Source: Stenogyne calaminthoides (lineage: Eukaryota; Streptophyta; Magnoliopsida; Lamiales; Lamiaceae). Taken from it: 64,000 nucleotides of DNA. Where the stretch lies: the NCBI GenBank assembly GCA_037126765.1, contig JBBCBC010000001.1, positions 29,558,804 through 29,622,803 on the forward strand. The letters run 5' to 3'. This document shows, one piece after another, positions 9,890 to 22,100 of this stretch. Each line of letters begins with the position of its first letter. Positions within the stretch are counted from its first letter, which is position 1. The position numbers and the translations under genes were made by a program. The notes beneath the pieces were generated by a model, which saw only the letters and a list, made by a program, of their open reading frames with translations, did not search any database and was not told where the DNA came from.

Positions 9890-11415
9890 ATGAGTCAAAC
9901 TAGAAAGCATTTAACTTATGAAGAGAAAAACAAGATTGTACAATTTCTACTAGGGGAGTTGGATAATGGAGTACCTCAGTTTGTAAAGTTTAGGGAAGCC
10001 AGTCAGCTATTTGGGACTACTCACCATACTGTCAGAAGGCTCTGGGTCACTGCAAAGAAACATATAGATGAAGGTAAGGCAGCTCATATTGTTTCATCTA
10101 GAACTGGAAAGAAGATGAGCAAAACATAGATTTTGGATGAAGAGAAAATAAATGGCATTCACTGGACAGAAAGGTCTACCATAAGAGACCTTGCAGAAGG
10201 CTTGGAGATTAGCAAAAGCACAGCTGGAAGATGGATTAAGGAAGGCCAAATCAAAGCACATACAAATGCCATAAAGCCACTACTTACAGACCAAAATAAG
10301 ATTGCAAGGTTGCAATACAGTTTGAGTCAACTTTATGTAGACAGGGAATGCAACATCATCAAATTTAACAGCATGCACAATGTTATCCACATAGATGAAA
10401 AATGGTTTTATATCACAAAAACATCTCACATATGGTACAAGCTGCCAACAGAACCTATTGCACATAGGAGTTGCAAAAGCAAGAGGTTTATTACAAAAGT
10501 TATGTTTATTTGTGTAGTTGGGAGACCCCTATATGCAAGTGATGGTACACTCATATTTGTTGGAAAGGTAGGGATGCTTCCTTTCACTGAAGAAGTTGAA
10601 GCAATGAGAAACAGCAAGAACAGGCTGAAAGGCACTATAGAGACAAAGAACATTGAATCCATAACAAAGAAAATCATGAAGGACTGGATTATTAATCAGG
10701 TACACCTTTGATTAGACTAAAACATACTTGCATTCATAATGTGTCTAGATTCTTAGACTATCAAATTATATTTCATCATTTAGTCTCTAAATGAGTATCA
10801 TCAACATAGTTGGCTACTTGCAATTACATGAAGGCTCTGAATGGAGCAAGTATCCTAAACATACATGTTGGTTACTCTTTTTATTTCACAGATTATACCA
10901 ACACTTAAAGACAAATGGCCTGAAATCTGGATCCAGCAAGACAATGTCAAACCACACATTTCAGACAATGATCCAGATTTCAGAGTTGTAGCTTTTTCAG
11001 ATGGTTACAACATTAAACTGATTTGTCAACCACCAACTCTCCTGACACAAATATTAATGATTTGGGGTACTTTACATCAATTCAAGCATTACAACAGAAG
11101 AAGAAGGCCAAAATAGTTCCTGATCTAATTGAAAATGTAGCTAAATAATTTGAAGAACTAACAACAATTACTCTTAATAAAGTGTTTCTTAACTTGCAGA
11201 GTTGTTGCATAGAGATGTAGAAGGAAAAAGGAGACAATAATTTCAAGATACCACACATGGGCAAGGACTCACTAAGTTATCAAGGATTACTACCAGATTG
11301 TCTTGAGGTTGATGAGAATTTAGTAAGAGAATGCATAGAATATTTAATGCAGCTTGAGAATGGAGTTGGAGTAAACTATGTAGTGGCCAATCTTATGAGG
11401 GATTTAGGGTATTAG
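9890..11415 (+). pseudogene. Mariner-like transposase, DD39D type, decayed
   Basis: The N-terminal part (9890-10129) has a helix-turn-helix region (LTYEEKNKIVQFLLGEL ... FGTTHHTVRRLW). A second one follows (TIRDLAEGLEISKSTAGRWI). Catalytic motifs are HIDEKWFY (first Asp), WIQQDNVKPH (second Asp) and DTNINDLGYF (third Asp). Counting across a frameshift near 11035 gives 39 residues between the last two, the DD39D signature of plant mariners. An intron with GT...AG ends (10700-10891) joins WIINQ to IIPTLKDKW. In-frame stops occur at 10127, about 11145 and about 11218. Two of these would be single C-to-T changes of glutamine codons. The copy is inactive as written. Confidence 0.85.
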
Positions 11416-12085
11416 GGGTTCATTAGTAGTGTATTAGTCAAACTTTTTGTACATTTTGATTCTAACTACTGAGTAGTTGGTGAATGTTTATTGCATAAAC
11501 ATAGAAGTAGATAAACTTCTAGGGTAGAAACTGTTTAAGCAGTAAACATTAAGGTTCCCTTTTGGTTTGTATTTTGACAATCAATATGAAATGAATGGCT
11601 TTTGGATATGTGTAGGTGTTAAAATCATAGCACAAAGATTATTACTCAATAATACCACACATTTAACTCACAAAAAATAGAAAACTCACCAGATGATTAA
11701 TTCTTTATTGAATTCATGAAACCCTCATATTATAATGACATCATTGGGTTTAGGGTTTAGCATCCTAATCTAGGAAAGTCATCCTAGAGGTTGCAGATTA
11801 GTACTGAGTTGTTTGATAATCAAAGTGAAGTCACAAGTACGGTACCATATCCAATGGTATACATTCCAAAACTAAACATCAATCTGATCTTCATAAACAT
11901 CATCATGAGCTGATGAGGGCAGATTGAGGTTCAGCTTTGAATAATTTTAAACTAATTGGACATGTATTATCACCAGCAATATGAATTCAATCACTTCCCT
12001 CAGAGTAATTTCATCATAGAGATCACATTAAGTCTCCTAACTTAGAGGATTACTCCTAAGTGGTGACATTAATGTTACTAACTCG
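11416..12085. other. Non-coding spacer of the mariner-like element
   Basis: AT-rich with no ORF. The phrase GCATCCTAATCTAGG with CCTAGAGGTTGCA at about 11760-11800 recurs at 13146-13183 and in part at 13299-13340, so the minisatellite is embedded between copies of a longer direct repeat. Confidence 0.5.
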
Positions 12086-13091
12086 TAATGGTTCTGTTTT
12101 CTCAAAAAACACATGTTCATCACACTTTTATCATAGAATAGACACATAATGGTTCTGTTTTCTCAAAAAACACATGTTCATCACACTTTTATCAAAGAAT
12201 GGACACATAATGGTTCTGAATTCTCAAAAAACACATGTTTAACACACTTTTATCAAAAAATAGACATATAATGGTTCTGAATTCTCAAAACACACATGTT
12301 CATCACACTTTTATCATAAAATAGACACATAATGGATCTGTTTTCTCAAAAAACACATGTTCATCACACTTTTATCATAGAATAGACACATAATGGATCT
12401 GTTTTCTCAAAAAACACATGTTCATCACACTTTTATCATAGAATAGACACATAATGGATCTGTTTTCTCAAAACACACAATGTTTAACACACTTTTATCA
12501 AAGAATAGACACATAATGGTTCTGAATTCTCAAAAAACACATGTTTAACACACGTTTATCAAAGAATTGACACATAATGGATCTGTTTTCTCAAAACACA
12601 CATGTTTAACACACTTTTATCAAAGAATGGACACATAATGGTTCTGAATTCTCAAAAAACACATGTTTAACACACTTTTATCAAAGAATGGACACATAAT
12701 GGTTCTGAATTCTCAAAAAACACATGTTTAACACACTTTTATCAAAGAATGGACACATAATGGTTCTGAATTCTCAAAAAACACATGTTTAACACACTTT
12801 TATCAAAGAATAGACATATAATGGTTCTAAATTCTCAAAAAACACATGTTCATCACACTTTTATCATAGAATATACACATAATGGATCTGTTTTCTCAAA
12901 AAACACATGTTTAACACACTTTTATCAAAGAATAGACACATAATGGTTCTAAATTCTCAAAAAACACATGTTTAACACACTTTTATCAAAGAATGGACAC
13001 ATAATGGTTCTGAATTCTCAAAAAACACATGTTTAACACACTTTTATCAAAGAATAGACACATAATAGTTTTGTTTTCACAAAAATCACAT
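12086..13091. repeat. 61-bp minisatellite, about 16 copies
   Basis: The unit contains ACATAATGGTTCTG, TTCTCAAAAAACACATG, TTYAWCACACTTTTATCA and WAGAATRGAC. Two unit types alternate (TCTGTTTTCTC with TTCATCAC, and TCTGAATTCTC with TTTAACAC), so the array has internal block structure. The GAATTC in one type places regularly spaced EcoRI sites. It lies inside the mariner-like element and does not code for protein. Confidence 0.92.
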
Positions 13092-14060
13092 GGGACTCTA
13101 CATTTTATTGGACCATCAGATTATATTTACATCATTGGGTAAGGTTAAGCATCCTAATCTAGGCAAATCATCCTAGAGGTTGCATTAACACATTATGACC
13201 ATAAGAACACATCAATTCACCAATTTAACCACCTAAAACAGCCAACAAAGCATTCATTTGCAACCCTCATAGGATATTTTAGTCATATGGCTTAGGTTAA
13301 GCATCCTAATCTAGGATCTTTTAAAACCTTAGAGGATGTAATTAACACAAACAAAGGCACATCTTCTCCAAATATTTCCAAGATAGCACATCAATCGAAA
13401 GATCACATGCCATATTTCAACAACAAAGTAAAAAGGAGTAATCACTTGTAAATCACTTTTAACGCACAAAGAAAAGGTGAATCAAAGATATCAACATACC
13501 ACTTTACGGATGGATCCAACCGAAACCCTTATCGAAAAAGGTGGATCACTCCCTGGGCATCGGCTAATGATGTAACCTATCGGAAACAACACCACGAAGG
13601 TAATTTAGTGAGATGGAGTCTTGAACAACCATGGAACTATTATCGGAGAACCCCCACCCATATCGAGAAGAACCCTGGATTTCTCCTCCCCGCCACCAGG
13701 CTCCATCCCTTCTTTCTCTTCATCCTATCTTTCGGACAAAGGATGTTGATATAAGCCCCCGTTTCCTCCCCTAATCTGAATCGAGTCCGCCTCAAACTCC
13801 TTATAATCTTCCGTGCATGCCCAATTTTTCGAATTTAAAGATGAATCGGCCATGGAGATTTAGGGTTTTTTGCAAGATGGTGATGAGAGAAAAGAGAGAT
13901 ATTGGAGCGGCTTAGGAAGATCGAGTGGAAAAGAGAGCAGATTGCAGAGAGCAACAATGGAAGATGAAAATTGAGAGATTAGAGAGCGGATTAGAGAGCA
14001 ACCATGGAAGATTAAGGATATGGAGGTGGGGGTTAAGGATATGGGTTAAGGGTTAAGTGT
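13092..14060. other. 3' part of the mariner-like element, possibly with captured sequence
   Basis: Positions 13500-13800 are clearly richer in G+C than the surroundings. On the minus strand they contain a short open stretch (about 13705 down to 13600) encoding a Gly-rich peptide beginning MEPGGGEEKSRVLL. Stop-rich sequence surrounds it. From 13870 the plus strand is a purine-rich run with AGAGAG repeats. Captured host sequence is possible, but it is not proven and no family is recognised. Confidence 0.3.
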
Positions 14061-14899
14061 AAGTGGGCCAAAAAGATGGATTAAATGGGGTGTTGGGTAT
14101 GGGTTTAGGGAGTATTTGGTATGGGTTAAGTGAGTGGTAGTTGTGTAAATAAATTGATATGCGAAGGGTGTTAGTTAAATGAGGTATGTCCATTTAAGGA
14201 AAGAGTGCTTAAAGATTGGGACAAAAAAAAAAGGCAAAAAGGGCTTAAAGAATGGGACGGGGGGAGTATCATCTTCTCAAAAGTGATTCAATAATTTGGT
14301 CGAAAAAAAAAAGGTGATTCAATAATAAGGTAGAAATGAAGTTCAAACTTTGAAAAATTAACAAAAGGAAGGCCGCATACAAGAACCAACAAATGTAACC
14401 AAGTGATTAACAAAAGGAAGGCAGCATACAAGAACCAACATTACAAGTGATTCATTAAATTAATTACATTAATGATTAATTTTTTAACTAAATTCGTATT
14501 ATATAATAAATTAAAATCTTCATCGCGGTCTCATCACCATCAGTTACCCTAGCCTATTTCATCCTTGGTTCTCATACGTGACAAACACTACAAAAAATGC
14601 AGGTTTTAACGACGGTTTTTAGCAACGGTATCTAGTACCGTCGATAATTGCGACAGTTTTATCGACGGTTCAGGTCAGACGGTCAAAGTCCTCGATTTAG
14701 TGACGGTTTTCAAAACTGTTGCCAGTAGCGACGGTTCTTTCGAATCAGGTTGAGTCAGGTTGAACCGGGTCACTTAGCTATAGTTTATCGATGGTTTGAA
14801 ACCATTGCTAAGTCGAGTACGAGACACGTGGTGACTCGGCACTTGGCCCACCGCACCAATGGCGGTTAGCGATGGTTTTTTAAAAAGCCATCGCTAATC

Positions 14900-15201
14900 C
14901 GTCGCTAAATCTGATTATATAAGTTTTCGCAGTCTTCTTTTTGCAATTTTTTTAGCAAATTAGGAGCCGTCTCGCCGCCTTTCGTCGTTCGTTGTTGCCG
15001 TCCTGAGCATTCCGCCCATTAGACGATAATCGTAACATCGCACTCTTCAATTTGATGGTAATTTTCTTACTTTTTATCATTCGTTTTCAAATTGTTATAA
15101 ATATATATTTATATATTATTTTAAATATATATATATATATATATATTAATATATAATTTCAAAATATATATATATATATTAGAAATTATTTGTATATATT
15201 A
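14900..15201. other. CACTA interior, AT-rich, before the copia-A insertion
   Basis: It contains a short GC-richer stretch (14960-15010, GCCGTCTCGCCGCCTTTCGT) that could be an untranslated exon. AT dinucleotide runs and the 5-bp target TATTA (15197-15201) follow. Confidence 0.4.
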
Positions 15202-16692
15202 TGTTGGGAAATTTATAGTTTTGATGGAAGTTCCAAAACAGTTGTAATAGGACCAGTCGAACATGTTAGTCGACTGATGATATGATAGGAAACCAGCTGA
15301 ACATGTTAGACAGCTGATGTATTAGACTAGGTCTTTCTTAAAGAAGAACTCAAGATGCACAAGTCAAGTGAAGATCAGCAGAGCGATGATCAGTAGCAAG
15401 ATCAGCAATTGAAGATCAGTAGCGGATTTCAAAAGACTTTACTTGAAGACCAGAAGACCTACTCTATGAAGACATCAGCAGAGTCGATTGGTTGAAGCTA
15501 AGACAACCATATCAGTAGACTCAAGGCAACTGATCAGTGGATGTAGTGATCGATTCGAAGTTGTCGTCGGCCAGGATGATAAGCTTAACTACTTATCATA
15601 AACATACGGGGTAAACCAGACCAGAAGAATGTCAAAATTAGTTGGTGAACAAACACTGAAATGCTGTACTTATTAACCAATGAGAAAATGACACGTATCA
15701 ACAAGTTGACAATGCGGGATTCGGCGCTGCATAGTCAAACGACTAGAAAGGACAACTATTCACGCTTTCGGCCATGCCGTCCTTGAAGCACGTCACATCA
15801 AATCCTGCATCCTACCAAATATAGCCAGAAATTCAAATTGCTCTCCAACGGCTCTTTGATTTCGAGGTCTATAAATATGGGATTGCTCTTTAGAGTGAAA
15901 TTACGGAAATTATCAAGAAGCTCATACTATAGCAATATCTCCGCACGAAGAACACAAACTTGAAGATTATTTCTAAGTGTTCATCCCATTGTTCTTAGCA
16001 TAGAAATCGCATCCTCTAGCTTTAGGCTACACAAATACTAGGATAGATTTCCAGTTGGAACAACAACAAACCTTACCCAAACCCAAAGTTAGGTTAAGTT
16101 TGTTTAGCAAGATTTCAGACTAGGGTTTCTAGTTCTGATTTCTGGGATCGGTTGAGTGAGAACTCTATAAATATATGTTGGTTGTAATGTGTTGGACTAA
16201 CTTAATAAACTAAGTCCAAGTCGGTTAAGTTGGTGCCCCTTGTGATAGGGAAGAGTGGACGTAGGACTGGTTGTCCGAACCACTATAAATCTTGTGTGCA
16301 TTTATCTGCTCTTAACTGCTTTACACTATTGCACACGACTTTGCTTAAAATCTCATACATATTCTGAGTTAGGATTAGTTTGCATCAAGAAACTGATCTG
16401 ATCAGTTTGACTCCTTGGTCAGCTGATTGAAAACAGACTTCAGAATCTGATTTGTTAAAACTGGTTTTTTACACGGGTATAAACTAGCTTCCGCACAATC
16501 AGTTAAATTGATAGACACCGAACTGATCAGCCATCAGGCGATCAGTAAGTTGGATATCAGTCCAAACTGACTCACTCGCACTCTGATCAGGAAACCTGCT
16601 TTCACACTTGATCCGCACGAAAAGTTTTTCAGAAGACTATTCACATCTCCCCTCTAGACTTTTGCCCTCACGAAACCCGTTCGGGACCTACA
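15202..16692 (+). repeat. Copia-A 5' LTR (1491 bp)
   Basis: It starts TGTTGGG and ends CCTACA, and pairs with 28165-29665. A TATAAATA box lies at 15870-15877, giving a plausible U3/R boundary near 15900. U3 holds short GATCAGYAGC repeats at 15372-15430. One of these (13 bp) is missing compared with the 3' LTR. At 15565-15590 it differs from the 3' LTR exactly where the latter has CAG motifs. Confidence 0.95.
15870..15877 (+). promoter_or_regulatory. TATA box of the copia-A LTR promoter
   Basis: TATAAATA in the middle of the LTR, preserved in the 3' LTR at 28843-28850. It is the expected start signal for the genomic RNA. Confidence 0.7.
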
Positions 16693-16694
16693 AG

Positions 16695-16706
16695 TGGTAT
16701 CAGAGC
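16695..16706 (+). promoter_or_regulatory. Primer-binding site (initiator Met-tRNA)
   Basis: TGGTATCAGAGC, two bases after the 5' LTR end, is the standard complement of the 3' end of plant initiator Met-tRNA. It starts minus-strand DNA synthesis. Confidence 0.95.
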
Positions 16707-16847
16707 AGTGGTTCTACGGACCACTGGCTTTGAATATCATCGGTTCTTGAGGACGAACCTTTGTGGTCACTTGAACAGATCTTGAAAAACAGTTTTTAAA
16801 CTTCATCTGTTTTCGAAAACTCACTCAGCATAGATAATACATCCGGC

Positions 16848-19187
16848 ATGTATCATGATCTTCCAAGGTTTACTATTGATGATTATGCAGATTGGACCAT
16901 AATCATGAGCAACCATCTGGGAGCCATCAGCAACAGGATGATGGAAGTTCTAGAACAAGGACCAATCCTCATCTACCACAACAATCCAGCTGAAGGTGGT
17001 GATCCAGATTTTTCAGTTGGCGCTCAGATCAGAAAGAGTCCAGTTCTGATGGACACTGAAGAAAGGAAGTTGTCAACTCTGGATACTGTTGCGCGACACA
17101 TAATCATGAAAATAATGGATAAGATCACACGTGAAAAGATCAAGTATCTCAAGACAGCCAAACAGATGTGGGATACACTTGCTGAAATGTGTGAAGGAAA
17201 TGATCTGATTAAAGATAGCAGTCTGCAAGCTGAACTGGTGAAGTTTGAGAAACTTAAGATGCTGCCAAATGAAACCATCAATCAGCTCGATGGGAGAATC
17301 ACCATGTCTGTCAACAAGCTACGGGAACTTGGACGAGAAATGTCAGACAAAGATGTTAACTACAAGATCTTGAGATCTCTAACAAAGAAGTGGGATATGA
17401 AAGTTACAGTGATAAAGGATTGTCAAGATATTGCTAAGATGAAGCCAAGCAACCTGTTTCTGAGTCTTAAAGCCCATGAGTTTGATCTGATTGAACGAGG
17501 GCAAGAAGAAGACGATGAGTCGCCTGCCGAAGCCACACCTGCCACATCAAAAGTTGTTGCATTCAAAGCAACCTGCAGCAACTCAAAGTCTAATGAACCT
17601 GTGGGAAACATGATAAGCCAGACGGAACAGATCGCTTTGCTAACCAGAAAACTTGAAAAGTCCAACATTCAACTAGGTAAATATCGAAGATTCTACAGAG
17701 ATTATCAAAATAGCAGAGGAAGAGATAGGAGGCCAACTGGCAGATCACAAGAAAGAACCAGATCAGATGACCGAAGAGATGATCACAGGGAGGATCGCAG
17801 AGAAGATAAGAAAAGAGATGATCGATCTGACGAAAGGAGAGACAACAGATCAGAAAGAAAGAATTCAGATTATAGGCAAAAAGGGAAGTCACCTGACAGA
17901 TTCTACCGACGGAATGACTCACCTGGCAGAAGAAATTCTTTGGATCGTGGAGCATGTTTCAACTGTGAAAAACTAGGTCATTACAGTGCAGATTGCCCGG
18001 ACCTGACACCTAAAGAAAGAGAAGAGAAGCGGAACAGAAGAGAGCAACGTTATAGGGACAGGAAAGCCATGGTTGCTGATACATCTGGGATTGATGATTT
18101 ATATCTGCCTTCAGAGGATTCAGGTTACTCATCTGTAGAAGACTTCTGCCTGATGAGTAATGCTGATGATTTCTACAACTACGATGATCTGATATTCTCT
18201 TCTGATGATGAAATCTGTCTGATGGCAAAGGAAGAAGACCAGTCTGAGGTAACTTCTAAACCTTTTATGTTTTATGATTCCACACCAGCTGTGCTGAGCA
18301 CACCTGCTGGAGAGATTGACCTGCAGCTCTATAGTGATCAATTGCTTGATGATCTCTCTAACGTAGTAGACACTTATACAATAGTGGAAGCTGAAAACGA
18401 TAAGCTAAGGATTAAGAATATTCAGCTTGTTAAGGAAAATGATATCAGAAAAGCTGCTGAACTGAAATCAGCTGAAACTGTTCAGAAAATGACTGAAGAA
18501 CTGGAAGTTCTGAAAGTCAGTTCTTCTTATCAGGATAAACTGATTAAAGATCAGCTAGCTATTAACAAACAGCAAGTTGATGATCTTAAAATCCTACAAG
18601 CTAAGTTTGATGAACTCTTCCGAATGCATGAGAGTCTAAAAACTACTGAGGATAGTTTGAGTAAGAAAATACAAGTTTTCACAAAATCTTCTAAAATCGT
18701 TCAAGATATGAACAACTATTTTTGTACGACAACTAATAAGAAGGGAATTGGGTATGAAAACCCTTCTATATCCTCAAAAGCCCCGTCTGGTTCACTTCAA
18801 AAAAGTGTAATCAAAAGAGTTTCTGATAAAGATACACATAAAGCAAAATCTGTATCAGATAAGGGAAAGAGGTCTGCCGAACAAGTAAGGAAAGTGTCTG
18901 ATCAGAAAGGGAACAAAAAAGGACCCCAACTGATCAAGCATCAGCTGAGGAATCAACAGAAGAGCCCAGTTCTTCTGAAGAGACTTCAACCTGATCAGCA
19001 GATTAGGTATCAGAAAAGACAACCTCTCAAAGGGAAATCTGATCTGAAACCTAATCAGGCTCAGTTGCCTAACAAGCAAGCTAAAGGTAAACTGCTAAGA
19101 CCATCTATGCCAAAAAGATATGAATCTTTTAATGGTAGCAGTCGTACCTACCCTTACAATCAGAAACCTAGGGCTGCTGCACCTTGA
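16848..19187 (+). CDS. gag: Copia-A gag (779 codons)
   Basis: The nucleocapsid precursor of the retrotransposon. Residues ~1-230 form a UBN2-type capsid domain (FTIDDYADWTIIM ... KMWDTLAEMCEG ... NYKILRSLTKKWDMKV). A strongly basic Arg/Asp-rich region at ~285-365 precedes a zinc knuckle with C370, C373, H378 and C383. Residues ~505-625 are a predicted coiled coil, followed by a Lys/Gln-rich tail. This is longer than the gag of most copia elements and fits the Sirevirus type. The frame is intact up to a TGA at 19185-19187. The same frame continues for another 80 codons, including the IWIPKGTSNPPGP motif that normally joins gag to pol, so this stop may be secondary. The start is the first ATG after the primer-binding site with capsid homology. 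Confidence 0.9.
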   Translation: MYHDLPRFTIDDYADWTIIMSNHLGAISNRMMEVLEQGPILIYHNNPAEGGDPDFSVGAQIRKSPVLMDTEERKLSTLDTVARHIIMKIMDKITREKIKYLKTAKQMWDTLAEMCEGNDLIKDSSLQAELVKFEKLKMLPNETINQLDGRITMSVNKLRELGREMSDKDVNYKILRSLTKKWDMKVTVIKDCQDIAKMKPSNLFLSLKAHEFDLIERGQEEDDESPAEATPATSKVVAFKATCSNSKSNEPVGNMISQTEQIALLTRKLEKSNIQLGKYRRFYRDYQNSRGRDRRPTGRSQERTRSDDRRDDHREDRREDKKRDDRSDERRDNRSERKNSDYRQKGKSPDRFYRRNDSPGRRNSLDRGACFNCEKLGHYSADCPDLTPKEREEKRNRREQRYRDRKAMVADTSGIDDLYLPSEDSGYSSVEDFCLMSNADDFYNYDDLIFSSDDEICLMAKEEDQSEVTSKPFMFYDSTPAVLSTPAGEIDLQLYSDQLLDDLSNVVDTYTIVEAENDKLRIKNIQLVKENDIRKAAELKSAETVQKMTEELEVLKVSSSYQDKLIKDQLAINKQQVDDLKILQAKFDELFRMHESLKTTEDSLSKKIQVFTKSSKIVQDMNNYFCTTTNKKGIGYENPSISSKAPSGSLQKSVIKRVSDKDTHKAKSVSDKGKRSAEQVRKVSDQKGNKKGPQLIKHQLRNQQKSPVLLKRLQPDQQIRYQKRQPLKGKSDLKPNQAQLPNKQAKGKLLRPSMPKRYESFNGSSRTYPYNQKPRAAAP

Positions 19188-22100
19188 GCCCCACTAGATA
19201 AAAAAAGACAGATATCAATGAAAAGGCCCAAGTCTTCTGAGTCATCCAAGGCTCACACTCATAATCATACTAATCAGAATGCATATGAAGAGACGTATGA
19301 TTATGTAGATGTTTATGGGAGACAAATTAGGCCCTCTGTTTTCAACAAAGGTGCCAGATATATTTGGATCCCGAAAGGTACCTCTAACCCCCCAGGACCC
19401 AATTCTACTAGGGTACCTAAAGCCTGACTTGATTGCAGGTTCGCGTGGGTTTGGCCAATAAGGGAGGTGTACAAGCAACTATCTGGTGCATCGATAGTGG
19501 ATGCTCAAGGCACATGACTGGAAGCAAATATCTCCTTAGCTCTTACACAGAACAAGAAGGCCCACGTGTACTCTTTGGTGATGATAACTTTGGTTTTACC
19601 AGAGGATTCTGAACCTTAGAGAATGATGATGTACAGGTTACTGGAGTCTCGTATGTCGAAGGTTTAAAGCATAATCTGTTATCAGTTTCACAATTCTGCG
19701 ACAATGGATTCAGTGTTTAGTTCTCGACTGATCAGTACACTATCAAGAATCGAGCTACTCAACAGATTTTGTTAACTAGTTCAAGGAAAGGAATGATATA
19801 TACAGCAGATTGGAACAGTTGTCCAAGAAATGCATGCCTGATTGTTAAGAGTTCCAAAAGCAGCAGCTGGCTCTGGCATAAGAGAATGAGTCATCTGAAC
19901 TTTAAAACTCTTAACAAGATAGCAAGGATGTCTTTGGTTGAGGGTCTTCCGAATGAGGTATTCTCTAAGGATCAGACATGTGTCACATGTCAGAAGGGAA
20001 AACAGGTAAATGCCTCATTCAAGGGAATCTCAGGACCATCATCCAGCAGAGTATTGCAACTGCTCCATATGGATCTATTTGGACCAGTTACACCAGTTAG
20101 TCTCAGCGGACGTAAATATACTCTGGTAATCGTGGATGATTATTCCAAGTTTACCTGGGTTGTATTCTTGTATTAGAAGAATGAGACAACAACAAAGGTA
20201 CCCGAGCTGCTCAAGAAATTACAGAATGAGAAGGGTGTCAGTATAGTGAAAATCAGATCAGATAAAGGTACAGAATTTCTGAACTCTTTTATTACTGACT
20301 TGTGCACTAAGTTTGGAATACAGCATGAGACATCAGCTGCAAGAACACCACAACAGAATGGAGTAGCAGAACGGAGAAACAGAACACTCAAAAAAGCTGC
20401 TCGAACTATGTTAGCTGAACATGCAACTCCAAGCCGTTTCTAGGCAGAAGCCATCAACACCGCATGCCATACTCAGAACAGATGTTCTCTGACTAAGGCT
20501 CACTTCAAAACACCCTATGAACTGTGGAAGGGCAGAAAACCTCGTGTTTCTTACTTCCATGTTTTTGGGTGCAAGTGTTTCTTACACAACAATGGGAAGA
20601 GCCAATTGAAAACCTTTGAGGCCAAGTCAGATGAGGGAATATTCTTAGGATATTCCTCAACCAGCAAGGCTTTCAGGGTGTTCAACAGACGAACCCTAGT
20701 TGTGGAAGAAACACCTCATGTGGTCTTTGATGAGACATCTTCTGAACAAGAGAAATCTACCTCAGAACAAGCAGTACCAGATCAACCGATACCTGATGCA
20801 CAGAAAATGGATCAGCTAAGTATCAAGGAAAAAGGATCAGATCACATAACAGTGTATGTTCCAGAACTTGATCTTACTGATTCACTAGGTCAATCAGACC
20901 CTAAGGTACGTACAACGGTCAATGAAGAAGCTGGTACAGCTGAAACAGAACAACTGAACCATCTGGTTAAGGAGGAACACCTGAAGTTCCTACGGACAGA
21001 CATCAACACATGATGAGTCCAACATCAGCTGAGACTTGTCCATGTCAAGTGGATCATAATTCTGCACCACTCCCAATCTCTAGTGATGAACTACTATCAG
21101 AAGAGGATGATGTTCTCCAAACTGATGCAAATCAGAAAAGAAGGACCTGGATAACCAGTCATCCAACTGATCTGATCATCGGAGACCCATCTGATAGAGT
21201 TAAAACTAGACATCGGATTGGTGAAAGTGCCATGTATTGTTGGTATTTGTCTTTGAAGGAACCAACCGAAGTAGAAGAAGCTCTACAAGATGCAAACTGG
21301 ATTCTAGCCATGCAAGAAGAACTGGAACAGTTTGAAAGGAATCAGGTTTGGAAACTGGTGGAAAGACCAACCCATCAAGATGTGATTGGCACAAAGTGGG
21401 TATTCAAGAACAAGAGAGATGAGAATAATGTCATAACCAGAAATAAGGCAAGATTTGTTGCTAAGGGGTATTCACAATCAGAAAGAATTGATTATGATGA
21501 GACCTTTGCACCAGTCGCTTGCCTGGAAGCCATTCGGCTGTTTCTGGCATATGCTGCCCACAAAGGGTTTATTGTGTATCAGATGGATGTAAAGAGTGCA
21601 TTCTTAAACGGGGTACTAGCTGAGGAAGTTTATGTTAAACAACCTCCTGGCTTTGAAAAAGGCGACCAGGTGCCGTTTAAGAAAATCTCTTTATGGCCTG
21701 AAACAAGCTCCTCGAGCTTGGTATGATACACTCTCTCAGTTCTGGATAGACAGTGGATTCACTAAAGGAATAGTGGACAGAACCTTATTCAGAATAGAAG
21801 ATACATAAGATATTATGATGGTTCAGATTTATGTGGACGACATCATCTTCGGATCTCCCAACAAGAGTTTATGTGACAAATTCAGCAAGCTAATGCAAGG
21901 GAAGTTCGAGATGTCCATGATGGGTCAGATGAATTACTTTCTGGGTCTACAAGTTAAGCAAAGTACAGAAGGGATATTCATCTGCCAGGCGAAGTACACT
22001 AGGCCTTTGTTGGCTAAGTTTGGAGTTCAAAACTGTAAGGAAGCCAAAATTCCTATGATGACTGGATTCAAGATGGATCCAGATGAGAATGGTCAGAAAA

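Larger units (their letters stand above)
9366..14266 (+). mobile_element. Mariner-like (Tc1/mariner) element, ~4.9 kb
   Basis: The ends are inverted repeats typical of plant mariner and Stowaway elements: CTCCCTCCGTCCCATTCTTT at 9366 and its complement finishing ACGGGGGGAG at 14266. They continue inward as AAGCCCTTTT. TA dinucleotides flank both ends (9364-9365 and 14267-14268), the target site of the superfamily. A decayed transposase gene occupies 9890-11415, a 61-bp minisatellite occupies 12086-13091, and a GC-richer tail lies at about 13480-14060. The length is within the range of plant mariner-like elements enlarged by the repeat array. Confidence 0.88.

Noticed and set aside
11740..11760. 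Telomere-like GGTTTAGGGTTTAG
   Set aside because: Only one to two imperfect repeats. Not a telomeric tract.
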